Positions 42,390 through 52,313 of a DNA stretch of 54,181 nt are shown piece after piece. Numbering within the stretch: the stretch's first letter is position 1; every line of letters starts with the position of its first letter. Where the stretch lies: the NCBI GenBank assembly GCA_016187935.1, contig JACPIU010000025.1, forward strand, positions 1 to 54,181, in the 5' to 3' direction. The notes beneath the pieces are model-generated. The model made no database searches. It saw nothing but the letters and a program-made list of their open reading frames with translations, and was not told the DNA's origin. This DNA is from Bdellovibrio sp. GTDB lineage: Bacteria; Bdellovibrionota; Bacteriovoracia; Bacteriovoracales; Bacteriovoracaceae. The position numbers and the translations under genes were made by a program.

Positions 42390-43599
42390 GATTCCCCTTG
42401 TTACCGTTCATCCTGCCTCACTAAAATACCTACAAAAAGGTCATCCATGGGTAACACTCGACTCATTCTCCAAAAAATTTCCCCAGAGTCCCTTTTTGAC
42501 TACCCGAAATGCCAAGTCTTCTTTTCTCCTTCTGCACGATCCACATCATAGCAAGATCAGGGCACGGCTCTGGTCATCACAGCAGGGGCAATCAGATCGA
42601 TGTGACATGGAGACCTTTCATTTACAGCTGGTCGAACGTCTGAAGGCCGCTCTCACTAAACGCAAAATGCTCAAATCTTCTCACCCCCAAGTCTTCAACA
42701 GAGATAATTACTATCTTTTTTTTGCCGAAGCCGATTTCATTCCTGGACTTCAAGGCCTTTTGCTCGGTAACAGTTTTATCCTATTTGATTTCACCCGGAC
42801 CATTTGGGAACCACACATTGACTTTATTTTTTCACAAGTGAAACAGCTCACCTCGACCGTCTTAAATCAAGATATCCAGGAATTTTTTTATCAAAAACGA
42901 CCAGGCCCCTTTCTCTCCTATCCGTCAAAAACTGCGGCCCCTGCGAACGACTTTGTGATTGCTGAATTCAATCTCCGTTATAGTCTAAATTTCAATTTAG
43001 GTTCCGATCTTGGACTGTATACTGATATGAGTTCCGTGCGATTTCATACTTCTCCTCTTTACTCGGATGCGCGAGTTTTAAATCTTTTTTCCTACACCGG
43101 TGCCTTCAGTCTCTTTGCGCTTTCCCAAGGCGCGCGCCAAGTGACATCCGTCGACCTATCGCCTAAGTACATGGCGCGACTGAATGAAAATTTGCTGCTC
43201 AATCCCCAATTGAATGCTTCGATCCATCATTCACTGGTGGGGCCGGTCAATTCCAAGGTTAAAGAATTAATTGATGCCTCTGCCCTCTTTGATGTCATCG
43301 TTTGTGACCCTCCATCGGCCTCCAGCGATGGGCATTCTCAACACAACCATTGGAAATCAATGGGGGAATTCTTAAGCATGCTGGACACTTTGGTGGCTTC
43401 AGGCGGTACTCTCTTAGTTTTTAACAACACCCATCAAATTACACGCAAAAAATTTGAACAGGATTTAGCGCAAATTCCCGCTCTCAATAAATATACTCTT
43501 AGAGAATTTTATGGCCTAAGTTTTGACTGTCCGCGCCTCCCTCACTTTCCCGAAGGTGATTATTTAAAGGGGGTGGCATTGAAAAAAAATCATGTTTGA
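42379..43599 (+). CDS. Class I SAM-dependent RNA methyltransferase, RlmI-like
   Basis: From the ATG at 42379 the protein has 406 residues. The N-terminus has a PUA-like start (SLKYLQKGHPWVTLDSF). Residues about 235-260 (ARVLNLFSYTGAFSLFALSQGARQVTSVDLS) form the SAM-binding core and VIVCDPPSASS is the substrate motif IV; the end has PEGDYLKGVALKKN. This is the layout of RlmI/RlmK-type 23S rRNA cytosine or guanine methyltransferases. Exact substrate is not deducible; the PUA resemblance is weak. It overlaps the hypothetical gene upstream. Confidence 0.75.
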   Translation: MTAKIPLVTVHPASLKYLQKGHPWVTLDSFSKKFPQSPFLTTRNAKSSFLLLHDPHHSKIRARLWSSQQGQSDRCDMETFHLQLVERLKAALTKRKMLKSSHPQVFNRDNYYLFFAEADFIPGLQGLLLGNSFILFDFTRTIWEPHIDFIFSQVKQLTSTVLNQDIQEFFYQKRPGPFLSYPSKTAAPANDFVIAEFNLRYSLNFNLGSDLGLYTDMSSVRFHTSPLYSDARVLNLFSYTGAFSLFALSQGARQVTSVDLSPKYMARLNENLLLNPQLNASIHHSLVGPVNSKVKELIDASALFDVIVCDPPSASSDGHSQHNHWKSMGEFLSMLDTLVASGGTLLVFNNTHQITRKKFEQDLAQIPALNKYTLREFYGLSFDCPRLPHFPEGDYLKGVALKKNHV

Positions 43600-43651
43600 T
43601 CTCCAACCACAATAGCGTTATCCTTCTCCATCTTTCACCTAAATTATTGGA

Positions 43652-44701
43652 ATGAAAAATATGGCATCACAAAAAATGAAAGCATTGGTAAAAAAATACA
43701 ATCAGCCAGGATTGTGGATGGAGAAAGTGGATATCCCCAGCATTGGGATCGACGATGTTCTGATTAAAATTCACAAAACCGCCATTTGCGGAACTGACAT
43801 CCACATTTATAACTGGGATGAATGGGCGCAGAAAACCATTCCCTACCCAATGGTGGTCGGTCATGAATATGTTGGCACGATTGCCGCAATTGGAAGCAAT
43901 GTCAAAGGTTTTGAGATTGGCGAAGTTGTCAGCGGGGAGGGGCATATTGTGTGCGGCCATTGTCGCAACTGTCGGGCCGGACGCCGCCATCTTTGCATGA
44001 ATACCCGTGGAGTGGGAGTAAACAGACAAGGATCGTTCGCCGAATTCTTATCTATCCCTGCCAGTAATGTATGGCGCTGTGATCCCAACATTCCCCAAGA
44101 CGTTCTGGCGTGTTTTGATCCCTTTGGCAACGCCGTCCATACGACCCTTTCTTATGATCTGGTAGGTGAAGATGTGCTCATCACAGGGGCCGGCCCCATT
44201 GGTATTATGGCCGTCGCCATCGCCCGTCATGCAGGGGCCCGTCATGTCGTTATCACGGACGTCAATCCCTACCGCCTTGGTCTGGCAAAAAAAATGGGAG
44301 CCACCCGAGCGGTTAATGTTCAAGAAGAAAAATTATCAAACGTCATTAAAGATCTAAAAATGACTGAAGGTTTTGATATCGGGCTTGAGATGTCGGGGAA
44401 CGTTCAGGCCTTTAAAGATATGATCGACCATATGGTTCACGGTGGAAAAATCGCCCTGCTTGGTATTCTGCCAAACGGCACGGGCATTGATTGGGACAAA
44501 GTGGTCTTCAACAGTCTCAATATCAAAGGTATTTACGGTCGTGAAATGTTTGAAACCTGGTATCAGATGACAGTTCTCTTGCAATCGGGACTAGATATTA
44601 GTCCTGTCATTACCCATCGTTTTCCCATTGACGATTTTGAAAAAGGTTTTGAACTGATGAAGTCAGGTCAGTCAGGAAAAGTAATTTTAAACTGGATTTA
44701 A
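43652..44701 (+). CDS. tdh: L-threonine 3-dehydrogenase
   Basis: The 349-residue protein oxidises L-threonine to 2-amino-3-ketobutyrate with NAD. It is a zinc-dependent medium-chain dehydrogenase: catalytic zinc ligands in [15 protein letters not shown] and GHEYVG, structural-zinc cysteines in [15 protein letters not shown], and the NAD fold [26 protein letters not shown]. Length fits Tdh. The next gene, two bases later, is kbl, the next enzyme of the same pathway. ATG at 43652 or 43661 could be the start. Confidence 0.95.
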   Translation: MKNMASQKMKALVKKYNQPGLWMEKVDIPSIGIDDVLIKIHKTAICGTDIHIYNWDEWAQKTIPYPMVVGHEYVGTIAAIGSNVKGFEIGEVVSGEGHIVCGHCRNCRAGRRHLCMNTRGVGVNRQGSFAEFLSIPASNVWRCDPNIPQDVLACFDPFGNAVHTTLSYDLVGEDVLITGAGPIGIMAVAIARHAGARHVVITDVNPYRLGLAKKMGATRAVNVQEEKLSNVIKDLKMTEGFDIGLEMSGNVQAFKDMIDHMVHGGKIALLGILPNGTGIDWDKVVFNSLNIKGIYGREMFETWYQMTVLLQSGLDISPVITHRFPIDDFEKGFELMKSGQSGKVILNWI

Positions 44702-44703
44702 TT

Positions 44704-45900
44704 ATGTTTAACCAAATGAAAGATTATTTCATAAAAGAGATGGCCGAAATTAAAGAGCAAGGATTGTATAAATCGGAACGCCTTATCAACACCCCCCAAA
44801 GTTCCCATATCGGAGTTGTCGGAGGACAGGAAGTTATTAATCTCTGCGCCAATAATTATTTGGGCCTGGCAAATCATCCCGATGTCCTCAAAGCCGCCAA
44901 GGCAAGCTACGATAAGTGGGGCTATGGACTTTCTTCGGTGCGATTTATCTGTGGCACTCAGGAAATCCACAAAACTTTAGAAAGAAAAATTTCTGAATTT
45001 CTGGGAACTGAGGACACCATTCTTTATTCATCATGCTTTGATGCCAATGGTGGACTTTTTGAAACAATCCTGGGTGAAGAAGATGCCATCATCAGCGATG
45101 AACTCAACCATGCCAGCATTATTGACGGTATTCGCCTTTGTAAGGCCAAGCGCTTTAAATATAAAAATAATGATCCCAATGATTTAGAATCAAAACTCAA
45201 AGAAGCTGACCAGTCCGGCGCGCGTTTTAAAATGGTTGCCAGCGATGGTGTTTTCTCCATGGATGGATATATTGCTAACCTCAAAGCAGTATGTGAACTG
45301 GCCCAGAAGTATCAGTGTTTGGTGATGGTGGATGATTCTCATGCCGTGGGATTCATCGGGCAAAATGGTCGAGGCACCCACGAACATTGCAAAGTTATGG
45401 GTCAAGTTGATATCATCACCGGCACCCTCGGTAAGGCCTTGGGAGGTGCGAGCGGAGGCTACACCAGCGGGCGCAAAGAAATCATCGAAAAGTTACGTCA
45501 ACGTTCAAGACCTTACTTATTTTCCAATACCCTCGCTCCCAGTATCGTCTGTGCTTCTTTGAAAGTTTTGGAACTGTTAAGTCAGAGCGATGAATTGCGA
45601 ACCAAACTACGACAGAACACCCAATTTTTCAGGACAGAAATGACCAAGGCCGGTTTTAACATCTTAAAAGGCGAACATCCGATCGTGCCTGTTATGTTAG
45701 GTGACGCCATTCTGGCACAGAAAATTGCTGCGCGCTTATTAGAATTGGGAGTCTATGTCGTTGGCTTTTATTTCCCGGTTGTTCCCAAGGGACAGGCCAG
45801 AATCAGAACCCAAGTTTCTGCCGCCCACTCGCGCACAGATTTAGAATTCGCCATCGCCCAATTTATTCAAGTGAAGCGTGAATTCTCAGCAGGAGTATAA
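44704..45900 (+). CDS. kbl: 2-amino-3-ketobutyrate CoA ligase
   Basis: The 398-residue PLP enzyme splits 2-amino-3-ketobutyrate with CoA to glycine and acetyl-CoA. [16 protein letters not shown] is the family start, [20 protein letters not shown] the cofactor region and [14 protein letters not shown] contains the PLP lysine. It starts two bases after tdh, giving the complete threonine-to-glycine pathway. Its stop is followed at once by the ATG of a cation efflux gene. Confidence 0.95.
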   Translation: MFNQMKDYFIKEMAEIKEQGLYKSERLINTPQSSHIGVVGGQEVINLCANNYLGLANHPDVLKAAKASYDKWGYGLSSVRFICGTQEIHKTLERKISEFLGTEDTILYSSCFDANGGLFETILGEEDAIISDELNHASIIDGIRLCKAKRFKYKNNDPNDLESKLKEADQSGARFKMVASDGVFSMDGYIANLKAVCELAQKYQCLVMVDDSHAVGFIGQNGRGTHEHCKVMGQVDIITGTLGKALGGASGGYTSGRKEIIEKLRQRSRPYLFSNTLAPSIVCASLKVLELLSQSDELRTKLRQNTQFFRTEMTKAGFNILKGEHPIVPVMLGDAILAQKIAARLLELGVYVVGFYFPVVPKGQARIRTQVSAAHSRTDLEFAIAQFIQVKREFSAGV

Positions 45901-46896
45901 ATGCCGGAGAAATCTAAGCGCTTAGCTATTGCTTTTATCTCGATCGGCGCCAGTGTATTCATTTTAATATTGAAGTGGATCGCTTTCAAAATGACGGGCT
46001 CAAGTGCCTTGAAATCCGATGCACTCGAAAGCGTGGTGAACGTTGTTGCCGCTGCCTTCGCATTATTCGCGGTTATTTATGCCGAACGGCCGGCCGATAA
46101 AGAGCATCCTTACGGTCACGGGAAAATTGAATTTTTTTCTGCCGCCTTTGAGGGAGGTCTCATTACCCTCGCCTCAGTCTTGATTATCTACGATGCGATT
46201 AATACCTTGATTTCAGGCCCAGAGCTGAAAAATATGGACTTAGGTTTGGCCATCAATGTGGGCGCCGGGGCCTTAAATGGATTGCTTGGTCTCTTTCTTA
46301 TTCGTCAAGGACGACAGCTTAACTCGGAAGCTATTCAGGCCGACGGCCATCATATCCTCTCAGATTTTATTACCACGCTTGGCATTGCTGCCGGTCTGCT
46401 TTTAGTCCTTTTTACCGGATGGGTCTGGCTCGACCCTGCCATTGCCTTGCTTGTCGGTTTAGTGCTGGCAAAAACCGGTTTTACGCTGGTAAAAAAATCC
46501 TCTAACGCCTTGATCGATACGCAGGACCTTGCGCAACTCTCCTTGATTGTAAATGGTATTAATATTTGTCGCACTTCTGATATTATCGCCATCCATGAGC
46601 TTCGAATCATAAGGTCTGGCAGACACATTCATGTTGACATGCACATCGTGGTTCCTGAATTTCACGACATTCGCCACGCTCATGATCTTGTGGAGGAGTT
46701 CGGCTCACGTGTCATGAAAGAAACCGGACTCGAGGGTGAAGTCCATTCCCATATCGATCCCTGCTATCGAAGATTATGCCGCAACTGTAAAGCTTCCCCC
46801 TGCCCGATTCGCCAGCATGCTTTTGAAAAGGAATTTGCCATTTGCGAATCGGACGTGATCAAAACCGATCTCGAAATTCTTGGGTCTCGTATTTAA
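45901..46896 (+). CDS. Cation diffusion facilitator transporter
   Basis: The 331-residue protein has about five to six membrane helices and the CDF residues DALESVVN, HPYGHGK and DGHHILSD, in which Asp and His bind the metal. The C-terminal cytoplasmic domain (residues about 215-290) is the ferredoxin-like domain of the family and contains HIHVDMHIVV. A Cys-rich tail, CYRRLCRNCKASPC, may bind zinc or iron. It likely exports divalent metal ions. It begins at the base after the kbl stop; whether it shares a function with threonine degradation is doubtful. Confidence 0.85.
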   Translation: MPEKSKRLAIAFISIGASVFILILKWIAFKMTGSSALKSDALESVVNVVAAAFALFAVIYAERPADKEHPYGHGKIEFFSAAFEGGLITLASVLIIYDAINTLISGPELKNMDLGLAINVGAGALNGLLGLFLIRQGRQLNSEAIQADGHHILSDFITTLGIAAGLLLVLFTGWVWLDPAIALLVGLVLAKTGFTLVKKSSNALIDTQDLAQLSLIVNGINICRTSDIIAIHELRIIRSGRHIHVDMHIVVPEFHDIRHAHDLVEEFGSRVMKETGLEGEVHSHIDPCYRRLCRNCKASPCPIRQHAFEKEFAICESDVIKTDLEILGSRI

Positions 46897-46960
46897 GCTA
46901 GACAAACGAGATTTGATCTGGTTTAAGTGACGCACCTCTCTAATTCATGGAGTTGTCGGC

Positions 46961-48454
46961 ATGATTACGCAAAATCAATCACATGACGTCATTATAGTTG
47001 GCTCAGGCTATGGCGGTATGTTGCCGGCCTATCAACTCACCCAGGCCGGATTCAAGGTGTTGCTGATCGAACGCGGAAAGGCCTGGCAGCGCAATATGTT
47101 CCGTCACTCTTGGTCCACCGAATACCTAGGCGACCTCTTTGACATTTCACTGTCAACTTCCATGAAAGATATTTATAGGGGTTCCAAAATTTTTGGCGGC
47201 GGCTCGGTCATGAATGATAAAATTCACCACCGCACTCCTTCGGAGGCCTTCGATTTTATCGACCCAGATATCAAAAAAAGAGCATGGCCATCAGATGTGA
47301 ATCGCAAAATCCTTAATCCATTTTATACGCAACTGGAAGAGCTTCTCAGCATTCATCAAATTGCTTGGGAAGATGTTTCCAGAATCGGTGGTAACTTCGC
47401 ACGTATGTTTAACGATGCCGGGCTCACTTGTGACCGCAATAATTTCAATGTGGGAAGCGGTTGTGTTCACTGTGGTTTTTGCGAGGCCGGATGCCAATTT
47501 CCCGCAGGTAAACTCAATTTAGTCAGTGAGGTTTTTCATCTTGCACTGGATACAGGTAACCTTGAGGTCGTGCTTGAAACATCAGTAAAATCTGTCGCCC
47601 CACTCAGAGGAGGTGGGTATCAAGTCAATTGCATCCAGAGTGACAAGTCTTTCGACACTCCTGCAACCTCAACATATTTTGCCCCCAAGGTGATCTTGGC
47701 GGCAGGACCTATTGGTACGGTCCCGCTCCTTTTTCGTTCAAAATCCAAATTGCCCAAGCTCTCACCCGCTCTGGGAAAATGGATCAGCAATAATGGGGAT
47801 ATGAATTTTATCTTAAAAACTCCTGATAGTTATCCCGATCATCTTGGTTATCGCTCGGCCACCAGCACAGGTGTTATGACCTACGCTTTCTGGGATGAGT
47901 ATCGAATCACCATGCACCCGGGAATGGCACCGATTCCCGTCTTCGCCGGCGTGGATGCGCGCCGTGAAGGAAAACTATCCTGGGGATTGGAGCACAAACA
48001 TTTTGTTAAAGACAACGTCATCAATCGTCTCATCCCCATCAATGCCATGGGAGTCGTGCCCGCCGAAATCACGATGGAAATCGATCATAGAGGTTATCCC
48101 AAGATTCACCATCCTCGCACTAAGGCATTGCAGGCCCATGCCAAGACACTTCATCGCCTCATGAAAGGTGTCTGTCAGACAGTCGGTGGAGAGCTACTCA
48201 TCACAGGCATCCATGGCGAGCTTTTCGATATGGGAGGCAACCATATTATTGGTGGCGCACGAATGAGCGAGCAAAAATCCACCGGAGTGGTCAATCCTTC
48301 AGGGGAAGTTTTTGATTATCCCGGTCTGTACGTAAGTGATGCCAGCGCCATTCCGGGGAGTCTGGGTATCAACCCGGCCCATACTATCGGTGCCAACGCC
48401 ATGAGAATTGGCCACGAGTTGGTTAAGAATGAAGGGGGACATCTGAATGAATAA
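46961..48454 (+). CDS. GMC-family FAD oxidoreductase (third)
   Basis: The 497-residue protein has the FAD fold HDVIIVGSGYGGMLPAYQL, the cysteine cluster GCVHCGFCEAGC (about 168-179) and the GMC end GLYVSDASAIPGSLGINPAHTIGANAMR. It differs from the two enzymes at 22-25 kb in the HRTPSEAFDFID region and is nearer to cholesterol oxidase-type proteins. Its stop overlaps the start of a Tat-signal small subunit gene, so the pair probably forms a periplasm-linked dehydrogenase; the large subunit itself has no export signal and could be carried along by its partner. Substrate unknown. Confidence 0.85.
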   Translation: MITQNQSHDVIIVGSGYGGMLPAYQLTQAGFKVLLIERGKAWQRNMFRHSWSTEYLGDLFDISLSTSMKDIYRGSKIFGGGSVMNDKIHHRTPSEAFDFIDPDIKKRAWPSDVNRKILNPFYTQLEELLSIHQIAWEDVSRIGGNFARMFNDAGLTCDRNNFNVGSGCVHCGFCEAGCQFPAGKLNLVSEVFHLALDTGNLEVVLETSVKSVAPLRGGGYQVNCIQSDKSFDTPATSTYFAPKVILAAGPIGTVPLLFRSKSKLPKLSPALGKWISNNGDMNFILKTPDSYPDHLGYRSATSTGVMTYAFWDEYRITMHPGMAPIPVFAGVDARREGKLSWGLEHKHFVKDNVINRLIPINAMGVVPAEITMEIDHRGYPKIHHPRTKALQAHAKTLHRLMKGVCQTVGGELLITGIHGELFDMGGNHIIGGARMSEQKSTGVVNPSGEVFDYPGLYVSDASAIPGSLGINPAHTIGANAMRIGHELVKNEGGHLNE

Positions 48455-49013
48455 TAAAATACAACGGCGCGATTTTCTCAAGGCCGGCGGTAGTCTGTTT
48501 TTGTTATCAGGAATGAGCACTCTTCCCACTTCCCTTTCGGCAGCAGGGCCAAGCGGCCCCAATCCTTATAGCGACAAACTCTTCATTGCCTTATACGACA
48601 CAATCATCCCGGGCATTATCACCGATTCCACTGGCACGCCCGGCGCTCTGGAAGCAGGAACGGTCGACTTCCTCACTCAAACGGAACGGAGTCAAAAACT
48701 TCCAATCCCAGTGGGACTTATTCGCAGCTACCTGCGTGTTGCTCTCAATCTAAAGGCACTATGGCGTTATCAAAAAAGCTTCGTGCATTTAAACCTGGAG
48801 CAAAGAACAGAAATTGCCAAACGAGTCGAATATCTGCCGGGGATTCCGCTGGTCTACCGCTTAATTCGTGCCCCGTTCTATACAGGTGCCATCAACCGCG
48901 TGGGTTATGACTATCTTGGTTACCCTGGTGCCAATCGGGGTTACCCTGATCATAGCTTTAAGATGGCCATCTCGAATCCCCATAGCAGAGTGATTGACGG
49001 GAATCTTCCCTAA
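48447..49013 (+). CDS. Tat-exported small subunit of GMC dehydrogenase
   Basis: The 188-residue protein has a twin-arginine signal, QRRDFLKAGGSLFLLSG, at about 5-21 with cleavage after LSA. The body (KLFIALYDTIIPGII, then LEAGTVDFL) resembles the gluconate 2-dehydrogenase subunit 3 family. Start overlaps the stop of the GMC gene by eight bases. Such pairs are exported together through the Tat system in folded form. No haem or metal motif is seen. Confidence 0.75.
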   Translation: MNNKIQRRDFLKAGGSLFLLSGMSTLPTSLSAAGPSGPNPYSDKLFIALYDTIIPGIITDSTGTPGALEAGTVDFLTQTERSQKLPIPVGLIRSYLRVALNLKALWRYQKSFVHLNLEQRTEIAKRVEYLPGIPLVYRLIRAPFYTGAINRVGYDYLGYPGANRGYPDHSFKMAISNPHSRVIDGNLP

Positions 49014-49086
49014 CTGTTCTTGACGTCTCCACCACGATTGACTGAGAATATTTTTTCAATTTGAATTTTTAAAAAAGGATTTTCCT

Positions 49087-49674
49087 ATGAAAATTATTGT
49101 TGCCTTTCTTATGATACTTTCCTCCTTTTCTACCTTTGCCGCGCTCGGCATTAAACCCGGTCTATGGGAAATGGAAATGACGATGGGTGGGGCAGATGGC
49201 AAACAAGTTGACCCCATGGCAGAAATGCGTAAGGCCATGGCAAAAATGTCTCCTGAACAGCAAAAGCAGATGGCGGCCATGATGGGAAAAATGGGTGGAA
49301 GGATGGGTATGACTCCTGGCGGTGCTATGCGAATTTGTTACACCAAAGAAATGCTGGAAAATGAAGCCAACCTCAATCAACAGAAAGATAAGAAATGCAC
49401 CAGTACAATCAAAGAAAAATCTGCCAAAAAAATAGTCGCCAATTTTAAATGTGAAGATGGCACCTCTGGCAATTCTATTTTCACAATTCAAGACACCAGT
49501 AATTATTCAGGCGACGTTGATGTGACCGACAAGTCTGGACAAAAATCTAAAATGTCTTTGAAAGGAAAATTTGTCTCAAATGATTGTGGCGATGTAAAAC
49601 CATTCAATACTGCTATGCCAGCAACGGCAAAACCAGTTGTTCCTCCAGCAAAAACTAAAACGGCCACTCCTTAA
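49087..49674 (+). CDS. DUF3617-type secreted protein
   Basis: The 195-residue protein has a signal peptide (1-18, SFSTFAA) and then IKPGLWEMEMTMGG, the typical start of DUF3617 proteins. A Met/Gln/Lys-rich helical segment (about 40-75) is followed by cysteines at CYTKEM, KCTSTI and KCEDG. Function of the family is unknown; it is periplasmic. The gene stands alone and ends at a strong hairpin. Confidence 0.8.
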   Translation: MKIIVAFLMILSSFSTFAALGIKPGLWEMEMTMGGADGKQVDPMAEMRKAMAKMSPEQQKQMAAMMGKMGGRMGMTPGGAMRICYTKEMLENEANLNQQKDKKCTSTIKEKSAKKIVANFKCEDGTSGNSIFTIQDTSNYSGDVDVTDKSGQKSKMSLKGKFVSNDCGDVKPFNTAMPATAKPVVPPAKTKTATP

Positions 49675-49688
49675 ATTACTTGATTGAC

Positions 49689-49716
49689 GAGCATTGAGAT
49701 CAGCTTCTCAATGCTC
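49689..49716 (+). terminator. Terminator of the DUF3617 gene
   Basis: GAGCATTGAGA and its exact inverse form an 11-pair stem with a six-base loop, followed on the plus strand by CATTTTAT. It lies 15 bp after the stop; it may also serve the convergent asparaginase-like gene. Confidence 0.8.
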
Positions 49717-49720
49717 CATT

Positions 49721-50233
49721 TTATATCCATTCGAAAGTTCGTTTTTCTTTATTTTTTCGAACACCAGGCACCCGAAAAATTTGATTGTGAAAAGAGATAT
49801 ATACACCCGGCGGCATTATCTTAAGCGCCATCAATGCTTCAGTAACATTCTGCATCGCATCGGAATCATCAAATCCCAAGGGCCGCATAGCACCTGTAAA
49901 GGCCACTGCCACTTTAAGGTCGGATAGTTCGCGTGCCAACAATTCAGCTGTGACAGTCATTGTATCCGTGCCATGGATAATCAGAATCGGATGACCCTCT
50001 GTGGCCAATGCTCTGACTTTGTCCAGTATTTGTTTGCGGTCATTATCGTCCAAAAACAGAGAATCTTTGTTCATTAAGGGATGAAAGACAACTTGGGTAT
50101 AAGGCAGACGCAATTTTGATAAGATGGCCTTCTCAACATTGGGCGTCTTATTGGTGAGAAGTCCTTCTTCTTCATCGTAGATTTTTTCAATCGTTCCACC
50201 AGTGGTCACAATTTGAATTTTCCTCGGTCCCAC
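49721..50233 (-). CDS. Single-domain L-asparaginase-like protein
   Basis: The 170-residue protein is the N-terminal domain of bacterial asparaginases alone: IQIVTTGGTIEK with the first catalytic Thr, and HGTDTMTVTAELLA with the second Thr-Asp pair. The C-terminal domain of the 330-residue enzymes is absent, and there is no sign of a frameshift or truncated remnant downstream (the gene ends at a terminator). Related stand-alone domains exist in several bacteria; whether it hydrolyses asparagine is unknown. Confidence 0.85.
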   Translation of the reverse strand: MGPRKIQIVTTGGTIEKIYDEEEGLLTNKTPNVEKAILSKLRLPYTQVVFHPLMNKDSLFLDDNDRKQILDKVRALATEGHPILIIHGTDTMTVTAELLARELSDLKVAVAFTGAMRPLGFDDSDAMQNVTEALMALKIMPPGVYISFHNQIFRVPGVRKNKEKRTFEWI

Positions 50234-50291
50234 TCGACCTCCTCATTGGCATGGCCTATAACTTGACTATAAAAAAAGCATGGCCCAGGGG

Positions 50292-50320
50292 TTGACGAGG
50301 GCGCATTTGCCTCCATATTG
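50292..50320 (+). promoter_or_regulatory. Possible sigma-70 promoter of htpG
   Basis: TTGACG (50292-50297) lies about 17 bases before ATATTG (50315-50320), a rough match to the -35 and -10 consensus. The start codon is 68 bp downstream. The -10 match is modest. Confidence 0.4.
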
Positions 50321-50387
50321 TTTAACACATTTTTTTATACTAGTAATTTTATCTCTTTAATTTTGATTTTTCTTTTGGGAGGATCTT

Positions 50388-52313
50388 ATGACTGAACGTA
50401 AAGGCCCTATTACTGTCAAAACGGGCGACATTTTCCCCATCATTAAAAAGTGGTTGTACTCCGAACACGACATTTTTGTACGTGAGTTAATAGCAAATGC
50501 CACTGACGCAATCACCAAAAGAGCTTCAATGGCCAGAACCCAGAATACGGAAGTGCCTGAAGGTTATATCCAAGTTAATGTCAACAAGAGCAAAAAGACG
50601 ATTACCATTTCCGATAACGGCATCGGGATGACTGAAGCTGAAGTGGAAAAATATATTGCTCAGCTTGCTTTTTCCGGTGCTGAAGAGTTTATCGGCAAAA
50701 TGAAGGCCGCTGGTGGCAGTGGTGATAATGATATCATTGGTAAGTTTGGCCTTGGTTTCTATTCTTCTTTCATGGTGGCCGAAAGAGTTATTCTTGACAC
50801 GCTATCGATGGAACCAAATGCTAAAGCAGTGCGTTGGATTTGTGATGGTAATCCTGAATATACTTTTGCTGATTCCGACCGCAAAGAGGTTGGTACCTCT
50901 GTCACTTTGGTGATCAATGAAGAAAATGCCGAGTTTTTAGATAGCTATAAGCTTTCTTCTACGTTGAGAAAATTTTGCGATTTCATGCCCTGTAAAATTG
51001 GCCTTCTTGATGAAGAAAGAAAAGTTTATCCCTACAAAGATGATGGCACCGAAGATAAGAGTGCCGCGCCCTTGCCTAACTCACCTGAAATGATCAATGA
51101 AACTGTACCTCTCTGGAAAAAAGACCCCAAAGATCTTAAAGATGAGGATTATACCAAGTTCTATCAAAATCTTTATCCCATGGACCCTGCTCCGCTTTTT
51201 TGGATTCACTTGAAAATTGATCACCCCTTCACTCTCGAAGGAATTTTGTATTTCCCCAAGCTCAATCCCAATCGTCCTTTTAACGAATCCAATATCAAGC
51301 TGTACTGTAAACAAGTTTATGTTTCGGATAGCGTGAAAAATATCATTCCCGACTTTTTGGGACTTTTAAAAGGTTGCATTGATTCAAGTGACATTCCCCT
51401 AAACGTGTCGCGATCTTCACTTCAAGGTGACCCCAATGTTAAGAAAATCTCTAACTATGTGGTAAAAAAAGTTGCTGAATCACTAAAAAAACTTTTTAAA
51501 TCTGATCGTCCCAAATTTGAGTCTATCTGGGAAGATTCCGGGCTTTTCATTAAGTATGGTTGCGTTTCTGACAATCGCTTCGATGAACAAATCCGCGATC
51601 ACATTATCTTTAAAAATAGTGAAGGCAAATATGTAACTCTGCCTGAATATCGCGAGTCGATTCCTGAAACTTACAAGACCAAACTTGGTGACAAAGTCCT
51701 TTATTTTGAAAAAGGTAAAAGTGATTCAGGTCTACGTTCTCAATTGCTTTTGGAAAAAATCCATACGCTGGAAACAGAAGATCATATTGATCCCCATTTC
51801 ATGCAACATGTGGAATCTCATAAAATGGGTGACCATGCCTATAAGTTCACCTCGGTTGATGCGGAATTTTCCAATATCTTCGGCACAGAGGCGAGCACAG
51901 GTGATGACATGAAAATCAAAGATCTTTTTGAATCCATCCTTAAAGAAAGTGCAACAGATTCAAAAGAGACAGATAAACTTGAAATAGTGGTGGAAAAAGT
52001 AAAAAATGCCATCTCCCCCGCCTATTTCAGAGTTGATGAACAAATGAAACGTTTTAGTAAGATGACGGCCCATATGGGGAATGGTGTTTTTCCTCTCAAG
52101 AAAACCCTTGTCATCAACCCCAATAATCCTCTAATCCAGAATGCTTTCAAAATTCACGAAAAAGGCGGACGCCCCGATCTAGTGAAAAAGCTCTGTCACT
52201 TGGTTGAGGACTTGGCCAGCATTTCAAGCGAAGGTCTAAAACAAGAAGAGCGCGAGATTTTCGTCAAGCGCTCTCAAGAGTTAGTGCAAGATTTAACCAG
52301 TTATGCGCTTTAA
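50388..52313 (+). CDS. htpG: Molecular chaperone HtpG (Hsp90)
   Basis: The 641-residue ATP-dependent chaperone has the GHKL ATP pocket: ELIANATDA (near 34-42), ISDNGIGM (near 75) and GKFGLGFYSSFMV (near 120). The middle domain contains LYCKQVYVSD and PLNVSRSSLQGD, with the catalytic Arg, and the C-terminus is the dimer domain. Length is close to E. coli HtpG (624). A strong ribosome binding site, GGGAGG, precedes ATG at 50388. The end overlaps the convergent dksA-like gene by four bases. No sigma-32 promoter was recognised. Confidence 0.97.
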   Translation: MTERKGPITVKTGDIFPIIKKWLYSEHDIFVRELIANATDAITKRASMARTQNTEVPEGYIQVNVNKSKKTITISDNGIGMTEAEVEKYIAQLAFSGAEEFIGKMKAAGGSGDNDIIGKFGLGFYSSFMVAERVILDTLSMEPNAKAVRWICDGNPEYTFADSDRKEVGTSVTLVINEENAEFLDSYKLSSTLRKFCDFMPCKIGLLDEERKVYPYKDDGTEDKSAAPLPNSPEMINETVPLWKKDPKDLKDEDYTKFYQNLYPMDPAPLFWIHLKIDHPFTLEGILYFPKLNPNRPFNESNIKLYCKQVYVSDSVKNIIPDFLGLLKGCIDSSDIPLNVSRSSLQGDPNVKKISNYVVKKVAESLKKLFKSDRPKFESIWEDSGLFIKYGCVSDNRFDEQIRDHIIFKNSEGKYVTLPEYRESIPETYKTKLGDKVLYFEKGKSDSGLRSQLLLEKIHTLETEDHIDPHFMQHVESHKMGDHAYKFTSVDAEFSNIFGTEASTGDDMKIKDLFESILKESATDSKETDKLEIVVEKVKNAISPAYFRVDEQMKRFSKMTAHMGNGVFPLKKTLVINPNNPLIQNAFKIHEKGGRPDLVKKLCHLVEDLASISSEGLKQEEREIFVKRSQELVQDLTSYAL

